From Alphaproteobacteria bacterium (lineage in GTDB: Bacteria > Pseudomonadota > Alphaproteobacteria > Micropepsales > Micropepsaceae), in NCBI GenBank assembly GCA_017983635.1, contig JAGOBA010000002.1:1-64000 (forward strand): a stretch of DNA of 64,000 bases, in the 5' to 3' direction. Positions within the stretch are counted from its first letter, which is position 1. Each line of letters starts with the position of its first letter. Under the pieces are notes generated by a model that was not told the origin of the DNA, made no database searches, and saw nothing but the letters and a program-made list of their open reading frames with translations. Of this stretch, positions 26,603 through 35,044 are shown in pieces. Both the position numbers and the translations under genes were made by a program.

Positions 26603-27196
26603 CTACAACCAATCAACCACGCGAATCCCCGCCCACACGGTAAGCCCCGTGATCGCCAGCGACAGCACTGCCGCCGCAAGCCCGATGCACAACAACACCC
26701 CGTCCTCTTCCAGATAAGCGAGCGACAACAGCCCGATCACCAGCGACGGGATCACGTGTCCGAACGGAAACGGCCAGATCAGCGTCGGCGCCAGCAGCAG
26801 CACGACAACACCCACGACCCGCTTCGTCGCCTCGAACGGCGTCGGCCAACGCGGACGGATAAAACGCTCCAGCCACTTGAGCACACCCGCCGCCCGGCCG
26901 AACATCGCGGCCACGCGCGCGGTCGAAACCTGACGCTCCGCGATGAACGCCGGCAACGTCGGCCCAGGCCGCGCCAAAATCATCTGGATCGCAGGATAAG
27001 CGAGCAAGACCCCGACAAACGTCGACGCGCCCGGAACCAACGCGACAAGCGCCATCACCAACATCACAAGTCCGAACGACCGCTCGCGCAGCGTCCCGAT
27101 CAACCACTCAAGCGTAACAAAATCCGCCGGCGCCTGACGCAGCAGTTCCTCGATCACAACCGAAGTAGGCGTGTGGGATGCCGCATCAATGGCCAT
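26603..27196 (-). CDS. exoD: ExoD family membrane protein
   Basis: Exopolysaccharide-synthesis ExoD-type protein of 197 residues with about five membrane helices. Family signatures are GTLRERSFGLVMLVMALVAL, VPGASTFVGVLLAYPAIQMI, and the arginine-rich loop LERFIRPRW followed by LLLAPTLIWPFPFGHVIPS. ExoD was first linked to exopolysaccharide production and alkaline sensitivity in rhizobia; the exact role is unknown. The ATG at 27196 leads into MAIDAASHTP. No coupled neighbour. Confidence 0.9.
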   Translation of the reverse strand: MAIDAASHTPTSVVIEELLRQAPADFVTLEWLIGTLRERSFGLVMLVMALVALVPGASTFVGVLLAYPAIQMILARPGPTLPAFIAERQVSTARVAAMFGRAAGVLKWLERFIRPRWPTPFEATKRVVGVVVLLLAPTLIWPFPFGHVIPSLVIGLLSLAYLEEDGVLLCIGLAAAVLSLAITGLTVWAGIRVVDWL

Positions 27197-27280
27197 GGCA
27201 TCTCCACGGGAACGAATCTGGCGGGCAAACCGACCCGTCCGCCGAAACCTTGGCGCAGGCGGAAGCCGTTAGGCGAAGGC

Positions 27281-27354
27281 TGGAGCGGGTGAAGGGAATC
27301 GAACCCTCGTCGTAAGCTTGGGAAGCTTCTGCTCTACCATTGAGCTACACCCGC
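27281..27354 (-). tRNA. tRNA-Gly (anticodon CCC)
   Basis: On the minus strand the acceptor GCGGGTG pairs with CACCCGC, the D arm is GCTCAATGGTAGAGC, the anticodon loop is TTCCCAA (anticodon CCC), and the T arm is GAGGGTTCGATTCCCTT. T plus encoded CCA closes the gene at 27281. The 27-43 pair is G-A, a mismatch. It is divergent from the radical SAM gene that begins 75 bp away. Confidence 0.97.
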
Positions 27355-27428
27355 ATGGTCCCAAACACGCCGATTTGATAGCATCGTGTCCTGCCGCCTG
27401 TGAAGCACCCTCTGATACGACTGCGCGT

Positions 27429-28397
27429 ATGAACCAGAACGTCCCCGTCCCGAAGGCCTTCAAACCGCTCGTTCCCGGCAAATTCCGGGACCCGGATACG
27501 ACCGCCAAGGGCGAGCGCCGTGCATCGGTGGCCTTGAAACGGCTTGAAACGCTTTGGTTCAATACCGGCACGCTCTGCAACATCGAGTGCAAGAACTGCT
27601 ACATCGAGTCCTCGCCCACGAATGACCGCCTCGTCTACCTGACCGCGACAGAAGTCGCGGCCTATCTCGACGAGGCCGAGCGTTTGAACCAGCGTCCGAA
27701 GACCGTCGGCTTCACCGGCGGGGAGCCGTTCATGAACCCGGACATTGCGGCGATTCTGCAAATAACCCTGTCGCGCGGCTACGAAGCGCTCGTCCTGACG
27801 AACGCCATGAAGCCGATGATGCGCCCGCGCGTGCAAGCGGCCCTCGTCGACTTGAACCACCGCTACCACACGAAACTCGTGCTGCGCGTTAGCCTCGACC
27901 ATTGGCGCAAAGAACTCCACGACGAGGAACGTGGACCGGGCACATTCGAGGAGACATTGTCGGGCCTACGTTGGCTGCGCGATCAGAGCGTCCAAACCGC
28001 CATCGCCGGCCGCCTGCGCTGGGGCGACAAGGACGAAGACATGCGCGCTGGCTATACCGCCTTATTCGCCGGCGAGAACCTCGCTATTGATGCGAGCGAC
28101 CCCGCCGCCCTGGTGATCTTCCCGGAGATGGACGCCCGCGTCGATGTCCCCGAAATCACTGTCGACTGCTGGCGCATCTTGAGCAAGAGCCCCGACAACA
28201 TGATGTGCGCCGCAAGCCGCATGATCGTGAAGCGCAGGGGCGCTGCCTCACCCGCAGTCCTCGCCTGCACGCTGTTGCCCTATGACAAGCAATTCGAGCT
28301 GGGACCACGGCTCGCCGACGCGCTGGCGCCGGTGAAGCTGAACCACCCGCACTGCGCAAAGTTCTGCGTCCTGGGCGGCGGCAGCTGCAAAGCCTAA
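27429..28397 (+). CDS. Radical SAM protein with C-terminal cysteine cluster
   Basis: Radical SAM enzyme of 322 residues. The 4Fe-4S/SAM site is TLCNIECKNCYIESSP (C-x3-C-x2-C), followed by the SAM-contacting FTGGEPFMNPDI. Late cysteines (DNMMCAAS, VLACTLL, HPHCAKFCVLGGGSCKA) could bind an auxiliary iron-sulfur cluster, as in SPASM-like enzymes. No partner peptide or substrate gene is adjacent, so the reaction is unknown. The ATG at 27429 is the first plausible start after the tRNA gene. Confidence 0.9.
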   Translation: MNQNVPVPKAFKPLVPGKFRDPDTTAKGERRASVALKRLETLWFNTGTLCNIECKNCYIESSPTNDRLVYLTATEVAAYLDEAERLNQRPKTVGFTGGEPFMNPDIAAILQITLSRGYEALVLTNAMKPMMRPRVQAALVDLNHRYHTKLVLRVSLDHWRKELHDEERGPGTFEETLSGLRWLRDQSVQTAIAGRLRWGDKDEDMRAGYTALFAGENLAIDASDPAALVIFPEMDARVDVPEITVDCWRILSKSPDNMMCAASRMIVKRRGAASPAVLACTLLPYDKQFELGPRLADALAPVKLNHPHCAKFCVLGGGSCKA

Positions 28398-28822
28398 CCG
28401 CGCGCGATCAGCACCAACCCGCCGCAGCACATCAAAAGGCCCAACGCCTTCGCCACGCTCATCCCTTCGGCAAAGATAAGATAGCCGACCGGCACCATCA
28501 ACAGCGCCGCCGCCACGTTGACGATCGCACCCGCCGTGTTGAGCGGCCAGCCGGAGCGAAACGCCGCCGCAAATCCGAACTCGATGCCGACGATCGAAAG
28601 ACCGATCAGAGCCCCCGTGATCACGTCGCGCGCCTCAAGCCGGTTGAGGCCAAGCTCCTGATTGCGCAGCCACAAAGTCCCCGCGCAAACGAATGCCGCC
28701 AGATAGGCGACCGTCAAAAGGCCGAGAATATTGACCTCTGCCCGCGCCGACTTCAGCAGCACCTGATAGGTCGAATAGGTCGCGACCGCGAGCACGATCG
28801 GCCACACAGCCAGCGCCTGCAT
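28394..28822 (-). CDS. Half-size DMT/EamA-like membrane protein
   Basis: Membrane protein of 142 residues with four to five helices. The pattern VEFGFAAAFRSGWPLNTAG and VPVGYLIFAEGMSVAKALGLLMCCGG is that of a single EamA/SMR-like repeat; full DMT transporters have two. It may work as a dimer. It lies directly downstream of dcd (ATG six bases after that stop) and could be co-transcribed. Substrate unknown. The convergent radical SAM stop overlaps its stop by 4 bp. Confidence 0.8.
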   Translation of the reverse strand: MQALAVWPIVLAVATYSTYQVLLKSARAEVNILGLLTVAYLAAFVCAGTLWLRNQELGLNRLEARDVITGALIGLSIVGIEFGFAAAFRSGWPLNTAGAIVNVAAALLMVPVGYLIFAEGMSVAKALGLLMCCGGLVLIARG

Positions 28823-28827
28823 CGTGC

Positions 28828-29961
28828 TCAAACCCGGAAATGCTTCGACAACTTCAGTCCCTGCCCCTGATAATTCGAGCCCACGCCTTGCCCGTAGACG
28901 CGCTCCGGCGGCTCGGTCAATCGCTCGAACACCAGACGCCCGACGATCTGCCCGTGCGTCAGAATAAACGGCACCTCGTGGCTGCGTACTTCCAGTACGG
29001 CGCGCGAACCCGCACCACCGGCGCCGGAATAACCGAAGCCCGGATCGAAGAACCCCGCATAGTGCACCCGGAACTCGCCGACCAACGGATTGTACGGCAC
29101 CATCTCCGCCGCGTATTCCGGCGGGATCGACACCGCCTCGCGCGACGCCAAGATGTAAAACTCGTTCGGATCGAGCACCATCGTCGCGTCCGGCCGCGCG
29201 CGCACTTGCTCCCAAAAATCGCCGACATCGTGCACGCCGGGCTTATCGACATCGATCAAGCCGGCATGCCGCTTCGCCCGATACCCGACCAGGCCGTCCC
29301 AACCCTTCAGGTCGACGGTAAGCGCGATCCCGTTCGAGATGTCGGCGTCGCCCGCGACAATCCCCTGCTCTTCTTGCAGCCGCTTGAGCTCCGTATCCGA
29401 AAACGGCGGCGACCCGCGCCGCAGGCGAAGCTGATTGAGGCGCGATCCTTCACGCACTAAAATGGAAAACGAGCGCGGGCTCACCTCCGCATAAAGCGGC
29501 CCTTCATAACCGGGCTCGATCCGGTCGAACTCCTTCGCCCGGTCCGTGATCAAACGCGTGAACACGTCGAGCCGCCCGGTCGAACTCTTCGGGTTCGCGA
29601 TCCCCGACACGCGATAGGGCAACGCCACGCTCTCAAGCAGCGGCACGATATAGACGCACCCCGCTTCGAACACCGCCCCCTTTGTGAGATCGATCTGGTG
29701 CAATGCCAGTTGCTCGATCCGGCTCTTCACCGAAGACTCCGGCCCCGGCAAGAAACTGGCCCGGATGCGCCAGGCGACGGCGCCCAACCGCAAGTCCAAG
29801 CTCGCCGGCTGGATCTGCGCGTCTTCGATATCCTTCAACGCCTGCAAGCGTCCGCGCTGGATCATGCCGCGCAGGTGACTGGCGGGCAGGATGCCGGTCG
29901 AATGCCCGCGTGTGCTTTCGCCATCGTCGCTGGGCGTGAACAAGGTCGAGGATTGAGCCAT
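28828..29961 (-). CDS. dcd: 2'-deoxycytidine 5'-triphosphate deaminase, long form
   Basis: Deaminates dCTP to dUTP for thymidylate synthesis in the cytosol. The 377-residue length is the alphaproteobacterial long form, about twice the E. coli enzyme, apparently two Dcd/dUTPase-fold halves. Motifs are IQPASLDLRLG in the first half, ANPKSSTGRLDVFTRLI, and FFDPGFGYSGAGG..FILTHGQIVGRLVFERL in the second. The ATG at 29961 is chosen; reading upstream adds residues unlike the family. Confidence 0.93.
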   Translation of the reverse strand: MAQSSTLFTPSDDGESTRGHSTGILPASHLRGMIQRGRLQALKDIEDAQIQPASLDLRLGAVAWRIRASFLPGPESSVKSRIEQLALHQIDLTKGAVFEAGCVYIVPLLESVALPYRVSGIANPKSSTGRLDVFTRLITDRAKEFDRIEPGYEGPLYAEVSPRSFSILVREGSRLNQLRLRRGSPPFSDTELKRLQEEQGIVAGDADISNGIALTVDLKGWDGLVGYRAKRHAGLIDVDKPGVHDVGDFWEQVRARPDATMVLDPNEFYILASREAVSIPPEYAAEMVPYNPLVGEFRVHYAGFFDPGFGYSGAGGAGSRAVLEVRSHEVPFILTHGQIVGRLVFERLTEPPERVYGQGVGSNYQGQGLKLSKHFRV

Positions 29962-30058
29962 GGCAAGGGTTTTAGGCCAGGAGCCCCGGCGTTCAAAGTG
30001 GCGCGGCTGAATGTCCCCAACCCTTGCGCGGGAGAGAGCCCCCGCATAAGTTGCGCCC

Positions 30059-30119
30059 TCGTGGTGATTTGAGCCGGTCAGCTTCGCGGCCACGTTAAAC
30101 AAACAGCTAAAAGGCCGGG
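30059..30119 (+). promoter_or_regulatory. SAM-II riboswitch upstream of metZ
   Basis: The conserved SAM-II core is present: CGTGG (30060-30064) pairs with CCACG (30090-30094) as P1; GTGATTTGAGCCGG follows the 5' strand; CCACGTTAAA and GCTAAAAGGCCGG supply the other conserved loops. CCGG at 30074-30077 can pair with CCGG at 30115-30118 to form the pseudoknot. S-adenosylmethionine binding should lower expression of the methionine gene that begins at 30192. Confidence 0.9.
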
Positions 30120-30150
30120 TCGCGTGACCTCCGACCCTGGCTATGGGCTT

Positions 30151-30172
30151 GCCCCCTGGTCCGGGGTTTTTT
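30151..30172 (+). terminator. Terminator-like hairpin in the metZ leader
   Basis: CCCC and GGGG pair across a short loop (GCCCCCTGGTCCGGGG) and are followed by a run of six T. It stands about 20 bases before the metZ ATG and about 30 bases after the riboswitch. The upstream stretch GGGTC..GACCC (30117-30137) could form a competing hairpin. This suggests transcriptional attenuation by the riboswitch. Confidence 0.6.
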
Positions 30173-30191
30173 GTATTCGGAGTACGCGACG

Positions 30192-31385
30192 ATGGGAGAA
30201 TTGCAGCAGGGCCACAAATACGGCCTCAAAACGCGCCTCGTGCGCGGCGGCCTGAAACGGTCCGCCAATGGCGAAACCTCGGAAGCCCTCTACCTAACGT
30301 CCGGCTTCGCCTACAACAGCCCCGAATCCGCCGAAGCCCGCTTCAAGGGCGAAGAGCAGGGCTTCATGTATTCCCGCTTTGGCAACCCGACCGTCGCCAT
30401 GTTCGAAGAGCGTATGGCGCTGATCGAAGGTGCGCCTGCCTGCCGCGCCACCGCGACCGGCATGGCCGCCGTCACGACGGCTCTGCTCTGCCATCTGCGC
30501 ACCGGCGACCACGTCATCGCCTCGCGCGCGATGTTCGGCGGCTGCCGCTATGTGATCGAAGACGTCCTGCCCCGCTACGGCATCGCCTCGACACTGGTCG
30601 ACGGAACGAACTTGGAAGCCTGGCGCGCGGCAGTGCGCCCGCAAACGAAAGTGCTGTTTCTCGAAACGCCGGCGAACCCCACGCTTGAAATCATCGACCT
30701 CAAAGCCGTCGCAGAGATCGCGCACAAAGCGGGCGCCCGCCTGATCGTAGACAATGTCTTCGCAACCCCGGTGCTACAGCGCCCGATGGAATACGGCGCC
30801 GACATCGTCGTTTACTCCGCGACGAAGCACATCGACGGCCAAGGCCGTTGCCTCGGCGGCGCGATCCTCTGCGACGAGAAGTTCCTGACCGACCACTTGC
30901 TCTCATTCATCCGCAACACCGGCCCGAGCCTGAGCCCCTTCAACGCTTGGGTGCTGATCAAGTCGCTCGAGACGCTCGACCTGCGCGTGCGCGCAATGTG
31001 CGAACACGCAGCCGCTGTAGCCGATGTGCTCGCCCGCGAGCCAAAAGTGACGAAGGTCGTCTACCCCGGCCGCCCCGATCACCCGCAAGCAGCCCTCGCG
31101 CGCGCGCAAATGGGCCTCGGTGGCTCGTTGGTAACCTTCGAGATCGATGGCGGTAAGGAAGCAGCCTTCCGGTTCGCCAATGCGCTGAAGCTAATCGACA
31201 TCTCGAACAATCTCGGCGATGCCAAGTCATTGATCACGCATCCGGCAACCACAACCCACTATCGCTTGACGCCGGAGGCCCGCGCGGAGTTGGGTGTGAC
31301 TGCGGGCCTGATGAGGCTCTCGGTCGGTCTCGAAGACCCGGCCGATTTGGCACACGACCTCTCGCAGGCGCTGAAAGCGGTTTAG
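30192..31385 (+). CDS. metZ: O-succinylhomoserine sulfhydrylase
   Basis: PLP enzyme of 397 residues that makes homocysteine directly from O-succinylhomoserine and sulfide in methionine synthesis. The PLP lysine is in VVYSATKHIDGQGR, with the upstream ATATGMAAVTTALL and FLETPANPTLEIID typical of the cystathionine-gamma-synthase family. The DGQGR sequence after the lysine favours MetZ over other members. The ATG at 30192 follows CGGAG. Its leader carries a SAM-II riboswitch. The osmC gene starts 12 bases later. Confidence 0.95.
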   Translation: MGELQQGHKYGLKTRLVRGGLKRSANGETSEALYLTSGFAYNSPESAEARFKGEEQGFMYSRFGNPTVAMFEERMALIEGAPACRATATGMAAVTTALLCHLRTGDHVIASRAMFGGCRYVIEDVLPRYGIASTLVDGTNLEAWRAAVRPQTKVLFLETPANPTLEIIDLKAVAEIAHKAGARLIVDNVFATPVLQRPMEYGADIVVYSATKHIDGQGRCLGGAILCDEKFLTDHLLSFIRNTGPSLSPFNAWVLIKSLETLDLRVRAMCEHAAAVADVLAREPKVTKVVYPGRPDHPQAALARAQMGLGGSLVTFEIDGGKEAAFRFANALKLIDISNNLGDAKSLITHPATTTHYRLTPEARAELGVTAGLMRLSVGLEDPADLAHDLSQALKAV

Positions 31386-31396
31386 GGGACCCAACA

Positions 31397-31843
31397 ATGC
31401 ACGAATACCGCGCGACCACGGTCTGGCGGCGCACTTCCGCCGACTTCACGTACGAGACCTACAACCGCGCCCACGATGTCACGTTCGGCGGCGGCGAAGT
31501 CGTGGCGTGGTCGGCCGCGCCCGAGTTCAAAGGCGAGGCCAACCGCGTCAATCCCGAGGAAGCGTTCGTGGCCTCGATCTCGACTTGTCACATGTTGACA
31601 TTTTTGGCCGTCGCCGCCCGCAAGCGCTTCACCATCGATAGTTACGTTGATGAGGCGGTTGGGGTCATGGAGAAGAACGCCCAAGGCAAATACTGGGTCA
31701 GCCGTGTCACACTACGGCCCAAAGTGACCTATTCGGGCGACCGTCAACCATCGGCCCAAGAGATTTCCGAGCTTCATCACGCTGCGCACGATAATTGCTT
31801 TGTTGCGAACTCAGTGAAGTCGGAAGTAACGGTAGAGCCATGA
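31397..31843 (+). CDS. OsmC/Ohr family peroxiredoxin-like protein
   Basis: OsmC-family protein of 148 residues. The two cysteines of the active site are in ASISTCHMLTFLAVAA and AHDNCFVANSV, the normal positions in this thiol-dependent peroxidase family (the first is at about residue 61). It may repair oxidised thiols. It is third-gene neighbour of metZ in the same riboswitch-led transcript, fitting with sulfur amino acid control. Its stop overlaps apaG's ATG by 4 bp. Confidence 0.9.
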   Translation: MHEYRATTVWRRTSADFTYETYNRAHDVTFGGGEVVAWSAAPEFKGEANRVNPEEAFVASISTCHMLTFLAVAARKRFTIDSYVDEAVGVMEKNAQGKYWVSRVTLRPKVTYSGDRQPSAQEISELHHAAHDNCFVANSVKSEVTVEP

Positions 31844-32298
31844 AGCGGGAAACAGGGATGGAGCTGGCGGACGTCGCGCCGGTTCAGGGGGCGAGCGGGG
31901 GCACCATGTTCCAACGCACGACGCGTCAAATCACGGTATCGGTGCAGCCGGCCTTTTTGGCCGACCAATCCGCGCCCGATAACAACCATTTCTTTTGGGC
32001 CTATACGGTCCTGATCGAAAACGGCGGCGCCGACACGGTGCAGCTGCGCGCTCGTTACTGGCGCATTATCGACGCCAACGGCCGCACGATCGAAGTTAAG
32101 GGCGCCGGCGTCGTCGGCCAGCAGCCGATCCTGCGCCCGGGCGAGAAGTTCGAGTACAAGTCCGGCACGCCGCTGGAGACGCCGTCAGGGATGATGCTGG
32201 GCGCCTACCAGATGCAAACCGCCGAGGGTGAGGCGTTTCAAATCGACATTCCGCTCTTCCCGCTCGACAGCCCGCACGAAGTCCGCCGGGTTCACTAA
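31840..32298 (+). CDS. apaG: ApaG protein (Co2+/Mg2+ efflux-associated)
   Basis: ApaG-like protein of 152 residues with an immunoglobulin-like fold. The family core runs MFQRTTRQITVSVQPAFLAD, YTVLIENGGADTVQLRARYW, and GQQPILRPGEKFEYKSGTPL. I report the ATG at 31840, coupled to osmC. The ATG at 31909 (MFQRTTRQ) gives a length closer to the classical 125-residue ApaG and is a fair alternative. Confidence 0.92.
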   Translation: MKRETGMELADVAPVQGASGGTMFQRTTRQITVSVQPAFLADQSAPDNNHFFWAYTVLIENGGADTVQLRARYWRIIDANGRTIEVKGAGVVGQQPILRPGEKFEYKSGTPLETPSGMMLGAYQMQTAEGEAFQIDIPLFPLDSPHEVRRVH

Positions 32299-32324
32299 CC
32301 CCACCGCCTCGTGTGGAATACGGT

Positions 32325-32346
32325 GATGCGCCGATTTCGGCGCATC
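32325..32346 (+). terminator. Hairpin after the metZ-osmC-apaG unit
   Basis: GATGCGCCG (32325-32333) and CGGCGCATC (32338-32346) form a perfect 9-bp stem with an ATTT loop. No T-tract follows, so it may be a stabilising hairpin or a weak terminator. Confidence 0.6.
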
Positions 32347-32487
32347 AACAGGGGCGCACGCGAAATTCACCAAACCCTCTATTGAAATCATAGCTCCGAG
32401 TGCTTTGATCCAGGCCTTGGTTTCGGGCGTACTGCCTGAACCCGCCCGGCGCTCTGCAGGTACCGGACTACGAGGAGTGAAGCACTG

Positions 32488-33126
32488 ATGGCGACCGCGA
32501 TCCGCAAGAACGCGACGAAACCGAAGATCGTCGAAACCCTCCGCCCCAGCCGCGACGAAGCCGAAGCCGCGATCGAAACGCTGCTGCGCTGGGCCGGCGA
32601 CGACCCCGCGCGCGAAGGCCTGCGCGACACCCCCGCCCGCGTCGCCCGCGCCTTCGAGGACTGGTTCTCCGGCTACGGCAATGACCCTGAGGACTATCTG
32701 AAACGCACGTTCGAAGAGGTCGAGGGCTACGACGAGATGATCGTGCTGCGCGACATCCGCTTCGAGTCGCACTGCGAACACCACCTCGCCCCGATCATCG
32801 GCAAAGCGCACGTCGCCTACCTGCCCACGAACCGCGTCGTCGGCATCTCCAAACTCGCCCGTGTGGTGGAAGCCTACGCCCGCCGCCTGCAAGTGCAGGA
32901 AAAGATGAACGCCCAAATCGCGAACTGCATCCAAAAGGTGCTGGAACCGAAAGGCGTTGCCGTCGTCATCGAAGCCCAACACCAGTGCATGACCACGCGC
33001 GGCGTCCACAAGCCGGGCGTCACCATGGTGACCTCCACCATGCTTGGCGCCTTCCGCAAAGACCCCATGACGCGCCGCGAGTTCCTGACGATCATCGGTA
33101 ACCCTGCCTCGAGCCTCGACGGCTAG
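32488..33126 (+). CDS. folE: GTP cyclohydrolase I
   Basis: Makes 7,8-dihydroneopterin triphosphate from GTP, the first step of folate synthesis. The zinc ligands are in [14 protein letters not shown] and [12 protein letters not shown], with the conserved [40 protein letters not shown]. At 212 residues it is the usual length. GAGGAG lies ahead of the ATG at 32488. A ParDE module converges on its 3' end with a 2-bp gap. Confidence 0.97.
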   Translation: MATAIRKNATKPKIVETLRPSRDEAEAAIETLLRWAGDDPAREGLRDTPARVARAFEDWFSGYGNDPEDYLKRTFEEVEGYDEMIVLRDIRFESHCEHHLAPIIGKAHVAYLPTNRVVGISKLARVVEAYARRLQVQEKMNAQIANCIQKVLEPKGVAVVIEAQHQCMTTRGVHKPGVTMVTSTMLGAFRKDPMTRREFLTIIGNPASSLDG

Positions 33127-33128
33127 CC

Positions 33129-33482
33129 CTACGCTCCACCCGGAAGGTGCTGCGCCAGGTCCATGGCGTCGTGCAGAACGCGTAGAATCTCGACCACGTC
33201 AGTGTTTGGCACATGGTAGACGAACAGATGCCGAGGATGCGTAACGGTCGCACCTCGTTTGCGCGCGCTGCGCCGTGCCAATGACAAATGAAACGTAAGA
33301 AGGTCCCGGCTGATGTCGTCTCGGCGCCGCCCGCGCCAGGGATCATCAGCAATGAGTTGAAGGCCGGCTTTCAGCAATTCTTCGAGGCGGTCGCGCGCAC
33401 TTTCGCCAAACACGTCAAGACTGCGCTGCAAGATGCGATCAAGATCGGCCTGCGCTGGACCGGACAGCCGAACCTGCACCAC
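33129..33482 (-). CDS. parE: ParE/RelE-type toxin
   Basis: Toxin-like protein of 117 residues with the ParE fold: VRLSGPAQADLDRILQRSLD at the start and HPRHLFVYHVPNTDVVEILR at the end, followed by VLHDAMD. This is the typical ParE ending with a conserved His near a Tyr. It follows the antitoxin gene by three bases. The start is one of two adjacent GTG codons at 33482 and 33479. Probably a chromosomal ParDE stabilisation or stress module. Confidence 0.9.
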   Translation of the reverse strand: MVQVRLSGPAQADLDRILQRSLDVFGESARDRLEELLKAGLQLIADDPWRGRRRDDISRDLLTFHLSLARRSARKRGATVTHPRHLFVYHVPNTDVVEILRVLHDAMDLAQHLPGGA

Positions 33483-33485
33483 CGG

Positions 33486-33776
33486 TCACTTCCGCTGGCG
33501 CCGCTTACCGGTCTTGGCGCGGCCCAAGGTTGACAACCACGGCCCAATCTCATCTCGACTGAGCTCGATGTAATCCCCCGCGTCAATCGCCCTCACACCA
33601 ACGTCTACAGCCTCACGCAATCGCTGAAGCTTCAGCTTGTCTTCCTGCTGGCGCGACTTCAGAAGGCGCAACGCGTCACGCACCACCTCGCTCGCATTTT
33701 GGTACTGACCAGTCGAGACATTCTTCTCGACAAAGTCGTCGATTTGCTTCGTGAGATTGATGTTGCGCGTCGGCAT
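33486..33776 (-). CDS. parD: ParD-type antitoxin
   Basis: Antitoxin of about 96 residues: an N-terminal ribbon-helix-helix (NINLTKQIDDFVEKNV, QYQNASEVVRDALRLL), then a flexible C-terminal region with RRQRK. This is the CC2985/ParD-like family that binds its own promoter as well as the ParE partner. The ATG at 33776 (MPTRNINL) is preferred over a start four codons upstream. First gene of the pair, so it is made in excess of the toxin. Confidence 0.92.
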   Translation of the reverse strand: MPTRNINLTKQIDDFVEKNVSTGQYQNASEVVRDALRLLKSRQQEDKLKLQRLREAVDVGVRAIDAGDYIELSRDEIGPWLSTLGRAKTGKRRQRK

Positions 33777-33877
33777 TGCTCGCTCCATATCCCGCCAGAA
33801 TACATCGAATTGTCAATAATTGCCAATCCAAGAGTCGGCCACTATGCTACCGTAAGACAGCGCTGAAGGAGCCGGGC

Positions 33878-35044
33878 TTGGCCCCCTCTCAATTCACCCC
33901 CCGCGAGATGATCGAGCGCCTGATCGCGTTCGACACCACCAGCCGTAGCTCGAACCTGCACCTGATCGAATTCGTCGAAGACTACGTTCGCGCGCACGGG
34001 CTTGAGCCGAAGCGCATCCCGAACGCGGACGGCACAAAGTCGAACCTCCTCATCACGCTCGGTCCGAACGAGCCCGGCGGCATCATTCTCTCCGGCCACA
34101 CCGACGTCGTGCCGGTCGATGATCAACCCTGGGACACCGATCCGTTCAAGGTGGTCGAGAAAGACGGCAAGCTCTACGGCCGCGGCACGTCGGACATGAA
34201 GACATTCTCCGCCGTCGCGCTTGCCCTCCTGCCGGAGTTCGTCAAGCGCAAGGTCAAGACGCCGATCCATATCGCGCTCTCCTACGACGAAGAAGTCGGC
34301 TGCCTGGGCGTCCGCCCGATGATCGCCGATATCGTCAAGACCTTACCCAGGCCGAAGCTCGCCATCATCGGCGAGCCGACCGACATGAAGGTCGTGAACG
34401 CCCACAAGGGCATCCGTTCGTTCCGCACCACCGTCACCGGCCGCGAGGCGCATTCAAGCCAAACCGACAAAGGCGTGAACGCCGTCATGGTCGCCGCCGA
34501 ACTCATCATGCATTTGGATAAGCTCGCTGAGGAAATGCGCGAGCGCGGCGACCCGTCGGGCCGCTTCGACCCGCCGTACACGACCGTGCAATCCTCCACC
34601 ATCGAAGGCGGCACCGCGCTCAACATCCTCGCGCGTCACTGCACGTTCCAATGGGAGTTCCGCTATCTGCCCGGAACGAGCCGTGACGACATCGTCGACC
34701 GCTTCGTCGCGCACACGCAGGAGAAAGTCCTCCCCCGCCTGCGCCGCATCGCTCCCGAGGCCGACATCGTGACCAAGCCGCGCGCCCACGTGCCCGCGCT
34801 CGTCGCCGTCGACGGCTGCCCTGCCGAAGCCTTCGCCAAGCAACTCACCGGCCGCAACCACGCCGAAGCGGTCGCCTATGGCACCGAAGCAGGCTTGTTC
34901 CAAGAGGCCGGCATTCCCAGCGTCGTCTGCGGCCCCGGCAACATCCTGCAAGCGCACAAACCGAACGAGTTCATCGAACTCAGCCAAGTCGACGCCTGCG
35001 TGACCTTCATGCGCCGCTTGATGGATCAGGTTTGCGCCGGCTGA
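33878..35044 (+). CDS. argE: Acetylornithine deacetylase
   Basis: Zinc M20 enzyme of 388 residues that removes acetyl from N-acetylornithine in arginine synthesis. Metal ligand regions are visible: SGHTDVVPVDD, GRGTSDMKTFSA, the catalytic YDEEVG, GEPTDMK, and QAHKPNEF near the end. I choose TTG at 33878 because AAGGAG stands six bases before it (33866-33871). The 3' end overlaps the convergent hslO gene by 19 bp. It lies beside argF-argD, so three arginine genes are neighbours. Confidence 0.92.
   Translation: MAPSQFTPREMIERLIAFDTTSRSSNLHLIEFVEDYVRAHGLEPKRIPNADGTKSNLLITLGPNEPGGIILSGHTDVVPVDDQPWDTDPFKVVEKDGKLYGRGTSDMKTFSAVALALLPEFVKRKVKTPIHIALSYDEEVGCLGVRPMIADIVKTLPRPKLAIIGEPTDMKVVNAHKGIRSFRTTVTGREAHSSQTDKGVNAVMVAAELIMHLDKLAEEMRERGDPSGRFDPPYTTVQSSTIEGGTALNILARHCTFQWEFRYLPGTSRDDIVDRFVAHTQEKVLPRLRRIAPEADIVTKPRAHVPALVAVDGCPAEAFAKQLTGRNHAEAVAYGTEAGLFQEAGIPSVVCGPGNILQAHKPNEFIELSQVDACVTFMRRLMDQVCAG

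Noticed and set aside
29880..29912. GGCGGGCAGGATGCC, shared with palindromic element B
   Set aside because: It lies inside dcd, where it encodes STGILPAS, a normal part of the protein. The second arm of B is lacking.
30059..30119. SAM-V or SAM/SAH class for the metZ leader
   Set aside because: The P1 pair, GTGATTTGAGCCGG and CCACGTTAAA follow the alphaproteobacterial SAM-II layout; conserved SAM/SAH bases are not seen.
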